Shown: positions 45,701-55,302, counted from the first letter of the stretch. The stretch is 64,000 nucleotides of DNA from Sipunculus nudus (GCA_026874595.1 CM049308.1:20375867-20439866); one strand, 5' to 3'. Notes: generated by a model not told the origin, from the sequence alone. A program made the numbers and translations.

Positions 45701-48148
45701 ATCCTGTGAGAAAAATACTGAGGTTTTGCGAAAAAAGGGACTTTTAAAAATAAAATAGCACCCTTTTTTAATGTGTTATTGATCTTTTTCTGCATAGATG
45801 CCTCTCTTAGTATATCTCCGATTTTTACTCCTGACATTTGTTCTAACATGTGTGCCCTTTATCTTCCGTAGCACCATGGATTTATCATAAAATTAAAATA
45901 CGAACATTATTTATGGATGGTAAATCAGGGTAAAATTAAATATACTACATAAGAGTGGCAAAAACAGAGTTTTTTGGGTTATATCTGGAAAACTTGTGAA
46001 AAAGGAAGCCTGACAAAATATCGAAAAATATGAAAAATAGTAAATTTAGTAGTCATTACCCGTAAAGGGGCCCAATTACCTATAATTTACGTTGTATTAA
46101 TACGATAAAATAGCTTCTTCCCTAAAAATAAATTTGTACCTGCCAAAATATTGCCCTGAAACCGTTTGCTTACTCCTGTAAACAAATGTTAAAACAGTGG
46201 ACCGGGCGCGATCACAGGTGTCAACATAAACATAGCGCCTGCATCGCCGGCCCAAAACTCGGGTCAATCCTGAAATGCCCTGACTTACTTGGCCCAAAAG
46301 ATGTAATACATATTCCCATTGGCTGAAACAACGCGTGTTATGACTAACAATCGGACCTCATCTCAGACGGCCTTAGTTTGGTGAACAGACACACGTAGGG
46401 TGTGTTAAGTAACACGCAGAGTAATAACAATGTGTTAAACAGCCGTATGCGAGGTACTAAGACTATGTGCTTGAATTGTTTTTGTTGGAAAACTTTTTAA
46501 AAACAAAACTGAACTGATAGTCTGAAAGAATAGATATAATATTGCTCCTTATTATGTCCCTTTTACTCTTGGTGCTTAAGACGTATCAAATATTTTACAA
46601 CAGTCATTTACCTCAGTATATATATACACTTTCTCTTTTATATTAATTAGTGGTCGTGGACTGTGGCCGTGGACTGCGACATTTTTGAAAATGTACATTT
46701 GTTTCGTTTACAAATGAATACTTTTGATTAATACGTTTGATTTACAAATATTATTTCATGTTCAACGTATGTTAACACAGTATGCTGTTGCTTTAGTAGT
46801 GGAGCCCAAACAGATAAATTGTTCTGGATAAAAAAAGGACATGCATTTATAGTCATCTTCGAAAAATATTCAGAAAACTAGATATCTGTAAACTCAAAGG
46901 AATCACAAAAAGTCTCCTCGACGCCCGCAACTGAGCGATAATGGGGAATCGGCTACAGAGTAAATAACCTATGATATTAGGTCAAAGACTCAAAGTCAGT
47001 AATAAATATTAGGTGCAAATATGCAAGTTATGATTAATATTGTACCCATAGGTCAGTTTTTGAATATGCGTCATATTTAAGATCTAACGCAAACACGGTC
47101 AGAAGACGGAAAAGGAAAATAAAAATATTTAATGTAGAAATGAACTTATCAACTTAAATGAGGCTCCTCTCCATGCGGATGAGGGCGGGGCGAGTGGGGG
47201 GGGGGGGGGGCTTGAATTTGTTGTTATAACATTATGGACATCCTAAATATTGATTATACAAACCTTGTCTCCTCTGAATATTTTGCCATATTTAACAATG
47301 GCGATCTTTCCTGTGAAGTCCACGTTCTTCTGTTCCTTGAGCCACGTGAAATCCTCCACCCTACCATAATTCACGTATACCAGATCACCCTAAGAAACAA
47401 AAATAATGTATAAAATATTCTATTATTATCTGTATACTTCTCTTTCTAATTTATATATATCATGTAAAATGAATACATATGTTATGTTTATGATAAGCGA
47501 TTATAGTTTTGCAAATTCTTCAAATGAATGCAAGCTTTTTTGACTTAACTTAAAATTGTTTGGTCAGATATATCATGTTGATATATATTTCAAATATCCA
47601 TGTGATCACACTTCCTGAAGTAAATGGTGATTGGCCAGTTCTCTCATAAATTATATACAGGGCTTCTACACTCCTGATGTAATACAGGAATTTTACAGGA
47701 GCACGTGGGTGCTAAATATAGGAATATATAGGAGATTACGGTCTAATTGATGAAAAATTATAAGAGGCAGCGCAGTGTCTCCATCGGAAAACATAGGTAC
47801 TATAGGAAATATAGAAGACGTTGGTAAACTTAAAATTAACACTGAAATTCTTTACAAACCTTTGGACTTCCAGCAGCTGAATATGCGTTGAAGGGAGGCA
47901 CAACATTAGAGTGATTCTGTTCTGGTCGCAGGACCTTCTCACGTAATTGCGACGTGAACAGAACTGACCCCTGACCTCCTAACAAGGTCACGTGATTTGG
48001 CGCGGTGCTGTCTGGGTAGGACAGAAGGACGTTGTAGGGATAAAGCTTCACGGTGTTCATCCCCTGTGCTATCCAGAAGGCTTTCAATTTTTCTGCCTGT
48101 CCTTTGTCCGCCGGGGTTCCCGCCAGCTGAGGCTGGCCCGACCACTCC
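34564..48148 (-). CDS. Glutamate carboxypeptidase II / NAALADase-like M28B zinc metallopeptidase, lacking only the N-terminal exons
   Basis: Family members are type II membrane ectopeptidases that trim C-terminal residues from peptides. Seventeen exons (47860-48148, 47264-47389, 45441-45621, 45220-45310, 44401-44490, 43626-43711, 42417-42536, 40961-41043, 40067-40130, 39601-39668, 38933-39045, 38365-38455, 37601-37687, 36925-37096, 36371-36452, 35484-35576, 34564-34762) join in phase to 677 residues plus TGA. Order: end of the stalk, protease-associated region ([19 protein letters not shown]), M28 core, C-terminal dimer domain. Zinc ligands by alignment to human GCPII: His in NHRDSW, Asp in GAMDP, second Glu of GAEEYG, Asp in LNVDIA, His in LYHSAYE. 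The catalytic base is the first Glu of AEE. Seventeen exons equals exons 3-19 of the 19-exon layout I recall for human FOLH1. The membrane-anchor exons were not found. Orthology among FOLH1, NAALAD2 and NAALADL1 is unresolved. Confidence 0.95.
35484..35576 (-). CDS. NAALADase exon W16
   Basis: The exon is 93 nt between CATCTTTCAG and AG|GTAATG. It encodes [19 protein letters not shown] and [32 protein letters not shown] is one of the most conserved family signatures. Confidence 0.96.
35857..36150. mobile_element. Possible short repeat with inverted ends
   Basis: TAGGTTCTCAGG near the left and GGCCTGAGAACAATACC near the right are partial inverted matches, with GC-rich inner flanks (CGCGCGCG, CGCCCGCCCG). 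It lies in the intron between exons W15 and W16. The call rests on about 10 bp of symmetry. Confidence 0.3.
36371..36452 (-). CDS. NAALADase exon W15
   Basis: The exon is 82 nt between TTTGTCTCTGTAG and AA|GTATGC. It encodes [20 protein letters not shown] and MNQLNLQ, a helix of the C-terminal domain. Confidence 0.92.
36925..37096 (-). CDS. NAALADase exon W14
   Basis: The exon is 172 nt. The acceptor is T-rich, TTTTTTTTCCAG, and the donor is A|GTATGT. It encodes [33 protein letters not shown] and NKLSEGL. LAVAQ...LADS..LPFD..EYA is a conserved block opening the C-terminal helical dimerisation domain. Confidence 0.95.
37601..37687 (-). CDS. NAALADase exon W13 (zinc-binding His)
   Basis: The exon is 87 nt, 29 codons, phase 0 to phase 0, between TTTATTTCAG and AAG|GTGAGA. 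It encodes [20 protein letters not shown] and QKYYDPDFK. Tyr-His of LYHS align with Tyr552 (transition-state stabiliser) and His553 (zinc ligand). Confidence 0.96.
38365..38455 (-). CDS. NAALADase exon W12 (S1 pocket)
   Basis: The exon is 91 nt between TTTTCTGTAG and ACT|GTAAGT. It encodes [20 protein letters not shown] and [18 protein letters not shown] matches LGSGNDF, with Asn519 replaced by Ser. Asp-Phe-Arg lies where human has Arg534-Ala-Arg536, so one arginine of the acidic-substrate patch is an Asp here. Confidence 0.94.
38497..38566. repeat. (AC)n-(AT)n compound microsatellite
   Basis: About 12 AC repeats are followed by ATGT and about 20 AT repeats, 40 bp upstream (transcript sense) of exon W12. 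Confidence 0.94.
38933..39045 (-). CDS. NAALADase exon W11
   Basis: The exon is 113 nt between GAATGTTTTAG and AG|GTAATT. It encodes [20 protein letters not shown] and [17 protein letters not shown]. The W of DTW and the downstream LP align with the ESW...MP segment of human GCPII, while the loop between differs. Confidence 0.92.
39601..39668 (-). CDS. NAALADase exon W10
   Basis: The exon is 68 nt between ACTGCCAG and AAG|GTAGCG. It encodes [20 protein letters not shown] and TGK. The Arg of FSFR aligns with human Arg463 of the arginine patch. A nearer TTTAG would give the wrong phase, so TGCCAG was chosen. Confidence 0.92.
39745..39789. repeat. (AT)n microsatellite
   Basis: A TA run of about 45 bp, less than 80 bp upstream of exon W10 in transcript sense. 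Confidence 0.93.
40067..40130 (-). CDS. NAALADase exon W9 (zinc-binding Asp)
   Basis: The exon is 64 nt between GGCCTTTCAG and G|GTAATA. It encodes [19 protein letters not shown] and VQ. Asp of NVD aligns with human Asp453. A second AG inside the exon (after GATTCTAG) would break the phase, so the outer acceptor is preferred. Confidence 0.92.
40961..41043 (-). CDS. NAALADase exon W8 (catalytic Glu)
   Basis: The exon is 83 nt between CTGTACCACAG and GAG|GTGTGA. It encodes [19 protein letters not shown] then LIGSKEWVE. The first Glu of AEE is the general base and the second a zinc ligand. The two Glu of KEWVE align with the human calcium-site Glu433 and Glu436. Confidence 0.96.
41256..41700. 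repeat. Dispersed repeat of about 440 bp, copy 1
   Basis: It shares long blocks in the same order with 46113-46570: AAATTTGTACCTGCC, AATATTGCCCTGAAACCG, GTGGACCGGGCGCGATCAC, AGCCGTATGCGAGGTACT and AGTATGTCCCTTT-type endings. It is intronic between exons W7 and W8 and non-coding despite short frames. Confidence 0.88.
42147..42273. repeat. Long hairpin (foldback) with 4-nt loop
   Basis: Two arms of about 60 bp are centred on TTCA at 42207-42210. The best part pairs AATTTCAGGTTTTATATG with CATATAAAACCTGAAATT. The outer parts pair with mismatches (TATCATGAGCC against GGGCTTAGTA). It lies in the intron between exons W7 and W8, 140 bp downstream of W7 in transcript sense. Confidence 0.9.
42417..42536 (-). 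CDS. NAALADase exon W7 (first zinc ligands)
   Basis: The exon is 120 nt between TTACATCCAG and G|GTAAAT. It encodes [20 protein letters not shown] then [19 protein letters not shown]. His of NHRDSW and Asp of GAMDP are the first zinc ligand and the bridging Asp. The human GGH is NH here, and GGID is GAMD. Confidence 0.96.
42783..42801. repeat. Poly(G) tract
   Basis: About 19 G, followed by GTAGGGAAGGGGG, in a NAALADase intron. Confidence 0.9.
43626..43711 (-). CDS. NAALADase exon W6
   Basis: The exon is 86 nt between TTTCTCTTCAG and G|GTACGA. It encodes [20 protein letters not shown] and FIKGNVEPD, which leads into the metal-binding core. Confidence 0.94.
44401..44490 (-). CDS. NAALADase exon W5
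   Basis: The exon is 90 nt between TTTCTTGCAG and TG|GTAAGG. It encodes [19 protein letters not shown] and [11 protein letters not shown], matching the human MGGSAPP-W-G-L-Y-GPGF block. Confidence 0.94.
45013..45084. repeat. Poly(G) and poly(C) pair
   Basis: G10 at 45013-45022 and C15-16 at 45069-45084 could pair with each other as a hairpin. They lie about 140 bp downstream of exon W4 in transcript sense. Confidence 0.8.
45220..45310 (-). CDS. NAALADase exon W4
   Basis: The exon is 91 nt between TTTCTTAG and CA|GTAAGT. It encodes [20 protein letters not shown] and [22 protein letters not shown] is a family block. Confidence 0.94.
45441..45621 (-). CDS. NAALADase exon W3 (protease-associated region)
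   Basis: The exon is 181 nt. The acceptor is AAAG and the donor is G|GTGAGC. It encodes [37 protein letters not shown] and [11 protein letters not shown]. Thr and Tyr of LTPGYP are calcium-site residues in human GCPII and are kept. The Ser after VQRG sits where human Asn257 lies. Confidence 0.95.
46113..46570. repeat. Dispersed repeat of about 440 bp, copy 2
   Basis: Homologous and in the same orientation as 41256-41700, with small indels. It is located in the intron between exons W2 and W3. Confidence 0.88.
47264..47389 (-). CDS. NAALADase exon W2
   Basis: The exon is 126 nt, 42 codons, phase 0 to phase 0, between TTTCTTAG and GTTTGT. It encodes [29 protein letters not shown] and KIFRGDK. 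The Arg in FRG aligns with human Arg210, which holds the alpha-carboxylate of the C-terminal residue, and it is conserved here. Confidence 0.95.
47860..48148 (-). CDS. NAALADase exon W1 (stalk end and start of ectodomain)
   Basis: The exon is 289 nt. The acceptor CCCATTTTAG sits at its high-coordinate end and the donor is AAG|GTTTGT. It reads [19 protein letters not shown], later [10 protein letters not shown] and [27 protein letters not shown] and DIVPPFSAFS are the matching human blocks. One base completes a codon from the missing upstream exon. Confidence 0.94.
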
Positions 48149-48206
48149 CTAAAATGGGAAAACAACAGTAAACATGGGCGAAAAAAAGGATCTTAGAAAA
48201 GGGAGG

Positions 48207-48229
48207 GTGGGGGGGGGGGGGGGGGGGGG
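48207..48229. repeat. Poly(G) tract
   Basis: A run of about 22 G lies 60 bp upstream of the exon W1 acceptor in transcript sense, where it reads as C. Further G runs are at about 48340-48352 and 48508-48521. Confidence 0.9.
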
Positions 48230-49140
48230 CTTAGTACCCTGGTAAAGGGTTACAATGTTCTTCGGCGAAGAAAATGGCATAAGACGCAAAATGCGGCATT
48301 ATGGGTATATAATTCTATATCCCAGATTCTTTTGTTGAAGGGGGGGGGGGGGGATTTGGGTGCGATCTTATTTATATCATATTAATACATGTATTTATAT
48401 ACATTTTGCATACATTTATCAAGTGTGGATCAAGGATTTTGCAAAAGGGTCCAACCCACGGGGACAAATAAGAAAACCTAACAAAATGTAATCTGGTCCG
48501 GAAGGGTGGGGGGGGGGGGGAGGGGCACCAGGCCTGAAAAAATTGCTCAAAGCCATCAAACAAGGAAGGTTGTGGCTGCTCAAAAAGGGAGGGAAGATGG
48601 CCCAGACACCCTTGGCCCAACTCTGAATCCGCTACTATTTTTGTAACGACCATTCGCTGACAATACGTGGTACTTTCCATTGTCGAAACGTTATGCCAGT
48701 CAACCATGTGTTGCCATCAAAATGATCACCTCTCATCATCTGGAGTTTGTATCATGATCAGACAACAATTAATTATATTATCCTTGTCTCCAGTTTTTAC
48801 TTCCTTGGAGTCAGTCATTCATCTACCTTTCCTGTACTTACGTGCATTATGGCTCACTCTGCGCATATATTAATTAACTGTATGGAATTAAACTTCTTAA
48901 GCTTCCATGTCCCATACTGGGAGAATAAATATGCTTTGTTCAAACGATAGGTTCATGGTTTTTGGTGACACTGTCTAGTGAAAGGTGACGTAGATGACGA
49001 TAAGAATGTTATTTTCACGCATTCTGCATTTCAGGATTTTTACACACGCAAGCCTAAGATTTATCAAGAAGTCAAAACCATAAATTAAGACACTGGAGGG
49101 AATCTCGAGTTCACAATGTTTTCCGTCCATGCGTAGGCTA

Positions 49141-49207
49141 GGCGAGGATCGATCCGAGGACCTTCTGCCACAAAGTCCAATGCCTTCTTTAACTGTTTAG
49201 CCACAGT
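49141..49207 (-). mobile_element. tRNA-like SINE head, different from the main SINE
   Basis: On the - strand TGGCTAAACAGTTAA resembles a pol III A box and CGGATCGATCCTCG a B box, with GGCATTGGACTTTGTGG in the anticodon-arm position. Mismatched arms argue against a working tRNA. The body downstream was not delimited. Confidence 0.5.
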
Positions 49208-49269
49208 AATAAAAAACCAGTCAAGTATTATCACGAAAAGAGATTATTATCTTTAAAAATACATATGCA

Positions 49270-49485
49270 GAATTCCATTCTGGTATGGGAATACATGACA
49301 GTGGTAGCACACGCGCTTCCTTAAATTTTATATCTTGGTGTCAACCAGGCAAGTTGACTAACGCACCTGCGGGTCCTGGCTGTGTGACCGTTCCCACTTC
49401 TGGGTATTAAGACTCACTTTCGAGGGAATACGCGTCTGTAGGGCAAAACTTTTCCATGAAGCCTGGGGATCGCCTAACTTAGTTG
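49270..49485 (-). mobile_element. SINE fragment, - orientation, diverged
   Basis: It carries CACGCGCTTCC, TTTTATATCTTGGTGTCAACC, GCACCTGCGGGTCCTGG and TTCGAGGGAATACGCG in the same order as the central part of the SINE at 62521-62902. Both the tRNA-like head and the hairpin tail are missing. Confidence 0.7.
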
Positions 49486-50559
49486 TGGATCATCCATGAA
49501 TAATCTAACTGTTCCTCGGCCTAGATTAAAAAAAAAGATTCGTGTACCCTAACCCTCGACTACAAACACAAGTTACTTACAGAAGGGAATTAAACGTTTC
49601 TCAAATGCCAGGGAAGACTTAATGCCAATAGGCTTGCCATGAGAGCAAGCTATTAACTATTTCCCCGCCATGCCTACTCATAGATCCATGACAAATTACT
49701 AGTGCATTTCCTCACACCATTATTCATTCCCGCATTTTTTAAACATTTCCTCTTTGCACATTGGTCTTTTATAAACTGTTACATAATTATCCGAACGGTC
49801 ATTATTATCGTGGTAATTATCCGTATTCTCTTCAGCATCCTTGCAGCGTGACTCTGTGATTCTTAATTATACTTCAATGTCCTGCTTGGGAATTCATTCG
49901 GACCTTTGGCCCAGAGCTAATTATACAAAATCTTTAATTGCCATTTAGGGAAGCAAAGGGTTCTTTGTCCTCGTTTTGAATCTATGCTGTGAATGAAACA
50001 GGTCATGTGTCATATTCATTTTTCATTTCATTTGACACGACGGGCAGTTACTTAAAGGAATTCGCTATGGATTTTGTTTATGTTATGATTACTTGACAGT
50101 ACCTACATTGGTCCAAATTCTAAATAAAACACATCGTCCTATGAATTTAGAAGTCCAGTGATTATGGTGTGTTATATCTTTTACCATAAAAAATATACGT
50201 TTCAAGTATGATATATCTGTTATCTATATTTTAATTGAATGTTGCACTTTATCGTCGGGAACGATGTGTCCAATTGTGTCTTACGTGGGACGGTTTTTAC
50301 TCACTGTGAAGAGTCTATCGCAGTGACATCCATGAGTAACCAAGCCAATGTATCCAGCGGATGAACGTGGCCCATAGATAAATTGTGTAACCTGGCCAAA
50401 ATCGCGCGGGCCTGTTCCGATGCAGGACCAACTAATATATTGGTATAGGTTCAAGTGGCCTTTTCCGATATATATCGTCTGTTAACTAAAGATAAACCTT
50501 TTAACATTTTATTTATAAAACTACGACCGAACTCGCCGATTCCACCCCACACAAGTTGT

Positions 50560-50890
50560 GCGGTTTTGTTTTAGCCTAGTGTTTATAACATGTGGGGGAG
50601 TCCGTCAAATAATCCTCACACATTCAACATGGACATCTGGTGGCAAGTAAGACGAACCAGAGTTCTAAAAAGGGCGGTTTGCAAAAAGTAACCTTTCAAC
50701 TTCCACACATATGCAACCGACCGCCTTGGGTTACGTGTTTTATTCTGTTTGTCAACATCGGCCCATGTACCATATTTACAAAATTCTTTTGGATGAACAA
50801 GCTTATACACCTGTCACAGAGGCTTATAGTAAGGAATGTCATTGACAAGAATTGCCTAAGGAGTTAGCAAGATGTCGCATAAATTATACA
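50560..50890. repeat. Dispersed repeat, copy C (right part)
   Basis: It shares GTGTTTATAA-GTGGGGG, CAAGTAAGACGAAC, ACCTTTCAACTTCC and TTTATTCTGTTTG blocks with 59100-59345 in the same order and orientation. Confidence 0.75.
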
Positions 50891-50974
50891 GAGAAAAGTT
50901 GGTGAATAGTTGAGAAACGTCCACAGTACGAGACTCTGTACTCATGAGGTACTCACAATGGACAACTGAGTAGT

Positions 50975-51130
50975 AAAACGCTCGGCAATCCCAGCTAGTG
51001 ACCCGAATTCGATTCCCAGCTTGGCTAAGGGAGTGGGTTGTAGTGGCCCGTCAAAGATCGGTGGTTTCTCCTGGGTCCTCCGGTTTCCTCCACCTTTACT
51101 GACTACTGAGCGTCAATATCCGAGCCATGG
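50975..51130. repeat. Repeat with tRNA-like B-box motif and a GGTTTCCTCC module
   Basis: ATTCGATTCCCAGC is followed by GGTGGTTTCTCCTGGGTCC and TCCGGTTTCCTCCACC. From memory this module is common in invertebrate non-coding repeats. Ends were not defined. Confidence 0.4.
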
Positions 51131-51890
51131 AGAGTGCTTCGTATTAGTTATTATAACTAGTTGTATACTCCTTTGAGTGTAAAAAGGAAATATTCTCAAA
51201 ACGCTCTTTTCAAAATTGATTTTACATTAGTTCTCTTGCTGACCTTCAAATTGTTTTCTGTTGCGTACATAAATTTAACAATTTTTCCAAACGCACAACT
51301 GTTTATTTGCAATCATGTCAATTCCTTTTCCATTCGAGGTATAGCACATGAAAGCACCGGGATTTTCATGAATAAATGGAGTAAACATTTTACCAGAATG
51401 GAACTAACAGTCTAAAATGATTTTCAAATATTCATAAAATGAATCTTTTAATTTAAGGAAGATGTAGGGTTTGTTTGCTGAAACAAGGTTAAGGGGACAA
51501 GCCACCAGAGTACGGAGAATTAGATCTCGTCTTCTCAGAACAAACTCCTTTTTTATGACAGAGAGGAAATAAGCCTCCTCCATTATATCATGACTTTTAT
51601 AATGTTGATATAATCTATTCTGGTTATATGAAAATAATATTGGCTCAAATTTCAAAATTTGATTTTTCATAATTCAATTTAACATCACTGAAATTTAGAC
51701 AAAAAGTAAGACTACTGATACATACCATTTCTTAATATTTAAAATGAAATATATATCTAAAAGATCATTGTAAATAGAAGAAGTTTAAAGTATCTTCCAA
51801 TCACTTTATAACACTGACATTTTTCATTCCGCTAAATATTGAGAGGGGGGTAATTATAATGTGTTTTCCCTTCCAAAATCGTTGGGACAC

Positions 51891-51904
51891 CCCCCCCCCC
51901 CCCC
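51891..51904. repeat. Poly(C) tract
   Basis: About 14 C after GGGACA, in a region with no gene. Confidence 0.88.
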
Positions 51905-53293
51905 AATCAAGGCACACGAATGAACCAAAGTACGTACAAGTAATGGAACCATGGGTACGATTTTTTTTGGTGTGACCGTCTTACGCGATAGTGAAGTTTG
52001 AATTTCGTGTTAAACTGCCTGCCTTTATATATTACCTAATATGCTTTGAAAACGAGAAAATGACAAACGATTAGTGTTAAAATAGTATTTATTATTCTGG
52101 TATGCCAAGTTTCAATTTTAGAACTAATAACATTTGTTAAACCCTTATATTGTTACAGATATGAAAATATTTTGGGGAAAAGTTTTATATCGAAAATTAT
52201 TACCTATTGAATTCACATAAATTGATACTGAGTCGTGTCTGCAAAGGTTAATGAGCTGATTGGCGTCGAGTGGGATTTTTAATACTTCCGAGTCTCATTA
52301 TTAACAAAAAACCCTAATAACGGTTCTATAGTACAGAAAACGGCTCCTGGTTGGCGGGGCATCTCGTGAAGGAATCAAGAAGGAATTACCAACCTCTGTC
52401 ACCTGATTGGTTTTAAAGGCTCTGGTTTAAGAAATTGCAAAATGGATCGTCGATTCATTTTTTCGTATTATTTTGTTGAATTATTTTAGAAAGTCTATTA
52501 TATTAAATGTTCAATTAAGGGGCAGCATTAATCCAAAGCTGATTGACCTCTGCTTTGAGTGTAGCTGTAATTACTACAGGGTTACTTGCGACTATCTTCT
52601 TAATACATAATACATTCGGAAACACCTTGATCAACTTGCTGATATCTGATAACGTTTTTGCAAAGTGATTTACTCATATATATGCATTAAATATATGGAA
52701 GCTGTTACAGGTTATCAACATTATCAGCTAATAATACCAATCATTATAAAACCCCGGAATTTTGTATGCTTAGCTAGACTGAAGGATGAACGGATAAGAA
52801 TTTGTCCGATTTTAGCTATATTGGACCTTTCCATGTTCCTTTTTGTTACTGGTTGCTTTTGCCAATTTCTGAACGTGTTATTTTTAGGTTTCAATTTATA
52901 CAATGCCCTTAGCTTCCCTGTTAGTGGGACAAAGTGACGTTCTAATAAAACCACCTTTAAATAAATTCAAAAGCCGGCCCCCTTTAAGTTCCAAAAGAAA
53001 CCAAAACATGAGAGAGTAGATATATCAGAAACTGGACATTTGGTAAAACCAAGGACGTACTTTCAAAATTTGAGTTTTATTTTGCCTTGTTTTATGCCGC
53101 CTTCTATGTCTTTTTATGTATGAAAGTTATTGGTAACTATTGTTACTAAGTGTATAATCTAAAATAAGAAGTACTAGGTTGATCCCTCATACGACGAGCC
53201 GTAAACATTAATCAAGATTAGCTGATGTAGAAGGCGCAGTAATTAACAAAATTTGACTTTACTTGATGCGATATAATGACAAGTGACAATCAG

Positions 53294-53650
53294 CTATGGT
53301 GTATGAACTAATGTTGTCTCAGCATGCAGGCATATTCCATCCCCTGTTAGCATTACGTTGCTTAGTCCTTTGATGTTGACCTCAAAGTCAACCACGACTG
53401 TCACTTGCGCTGTGGGATTTACCGACATCCGGCGGGTCAAGTTGAGCTTGTCCATATCACTGTCACGTATTATGCGACATATTCAGCTATGAGAGGCTTG
53501 TTCCATATCTGGCAGGGTCAGGTCTGCCCCGAGCGAGACCACTGTCGCAAGAATTGATGAAGTGGCTTTGCACTTGGACGTCCTCAGCGAGACACTGCGC
53601 TGTGCCAGTCGCAAAAACAACACCAGTCTCGAAAAGGACGGTTTGGTAAT
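53294..53650 (-). pseudogene. GC-richer open-frame island, possible degraded exon
   Basis: One - strand frame is open for over 100 codons except for a single TGA at 53483-53485. Before it reads LATVVSLGADLTLPDMEQAS; after it reads NLTRRMSVNPTAQVTVVVDF and EVNIKGLSNVMLTGDG, ending at TAG 53294-53296. Base composition is clearly richer in G+C than the surroundings. However, another - frame and a + frame are also partly open, so strand and coding status are uncertain. I do not recognise a family. Confidence 0.25.
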
Positions 53651-54774
53651 TCTAAGGGGCTATCTTGACTTTATCTAAACTATGTTGGTAACATTTTACT
53701 GGCGATAGAATAGCAGATAGCGGCCTAAATACAGCATTTCCAGTCAAGCTCAATGGAATTTAATCAACTTTGTATCGATTTGCATGCTTTGAAGATAAAT
53801 CCTTCCTGGGTGCTTATAACGCTAGCTTCAAGAATGATGACCATATATTTTTTTCTCTTGTGTCTCTGGTTCCTGAAGATCCCTTATTCCCACCCGCTTG
53901 CTCAAACAGCTAGGGACCGCTATTAATTGAAATAAAAGTGTCTTATAGCTTAATGTTGCGATGTGCCTTCATCTTGTTAACAAAAACATCCTTGAGATAA
54001 AGAATATGTATATATAAAAATTCGATTTTGTACAGCAGGTATCAGTCGATATTTAGAATATTGTAAACGTTTGGCCTATGGCATGTATAATAGATGGCGC
54101 TGTCTTTTGGAGGACGATGAGAGGAGTAAATATTCATTGTGTTTATATCCGACGACCAGTCTTTATCCGTCAAACTGTGGATCTTACCCTATAGGTCAAA
54201 CAACAATTTTAATCTCTAAAAGATAAATGTCCTTCATTCATATCATGAATATATCTCCCAGTCACTCTTATATATAAGGGGCGTGTATTATCAAGAAGGT
54301 TTACTTTAGGTTTCATTAATCCTTCTTGGTATTATAATTAGGCAAACGGCATATGCCTTCACATAATATAGCTGACCATCAGCCTTGTGCAAGTACATAT
54401 TTATTTTTAAAGGTAGTTGGTTTCAAAACAGTTTGTTTCAATACCACAGTCCTAATTTTTGGCGGCATCTATGACACATTAGAACAGGCTGTCTTTATTT
54501 AGTATCAGTAGCGGTGCTCCATTCTCATGACACAGGCTTCAGATAGCTAGGAAATCGTTACTTTGGTTATTATATATATTATATAAAACAATTAAGGCGT
54601 TCATCTTACCATGTAAACATTATGCACATTTTATTCAGTAATAACCTGGTAAGCTTACTCGTGCCGATAATTGCCCGATGATAAAACGTTCATTCCCGCA
54701 CGAACATTTCTGACCATTCCTACAAATGAAAATGTTTTTTTTTTATATATATACTTTTTTAAATATATTTTTTT

Positions 54775-55175
54775 GGTGGAGGTAACCGCCTCCATTTTTA
54801 TGCTCTCTTATCTATTTCCTAATCTAGGTATATACATCTGCAGTTCGATTTGGGACTGCGTGACAGGGCGGAAGTACTCGCTTCCTGTCATATTATTTTT
54901 GTATACTGGTGTCACCCAGACCCGGTGTCTACTACACCTGAGGGTCCTGGGTGTGTCATTATCCCCATTGCTGGGTCATAACACCGAGGAACCCCCCAAA
55001 GACGCACTCATTTGTGATTGATAGACGGCTGTGGGGCACTGCCTTCCATTTAGTCTGCAGAGCGCACATTCTGGGTAGTGGCCAACCCTGAAAATCTCAC
55101 CGCCTCAGCTGAGATTTGAACTCACAACCTTCTGGCTTTGAGTCCTGTGCTCTACCCCGGAACTACAGAAGCCAG
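54775..55175 (-). mobile_element. tRNA-derived SINE, near full length
   Basis: On the - strand it starts with a tRNA-like head at 55095-55175 (GGGGTAGAGCACAGGACTC, then GTGAGTTCAAATCTC as B box). The body of about 300 bp ends in the hairpin GGAGGCGGTTACCTCC and a T/A-rich end. It shares the whole length with 62521-62902. Confidence 0.85.
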
Positions 55176-55269
55176 TTTTAAGCTTCTTCTTTGAATAATG
55201 ACAGTCAGAGTTACATAAGAAATATTCCCAGATAACATGTTCTGTTATAAAACAATGAAAAGTTGTGCG

Positions 55270-55270
<1 letters not shown>

Positions 55271-55302
<32 letters not shown>

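Noticed and set aside
45166-45849. A single 227-codon - strand gene
   Set aside because: Only 45441-45621 is exon W3. The flanking codons run into introns, and the next exon (45220-45310) uses another frame.
54660-54722. Upstream NAALADase exon ending in a GTAAGC donor
   Set aside because: The frame is open and the exit phase fits, but the acceptor lacks a pyrimidine tract and the peptide shows no membrane segment or family match.
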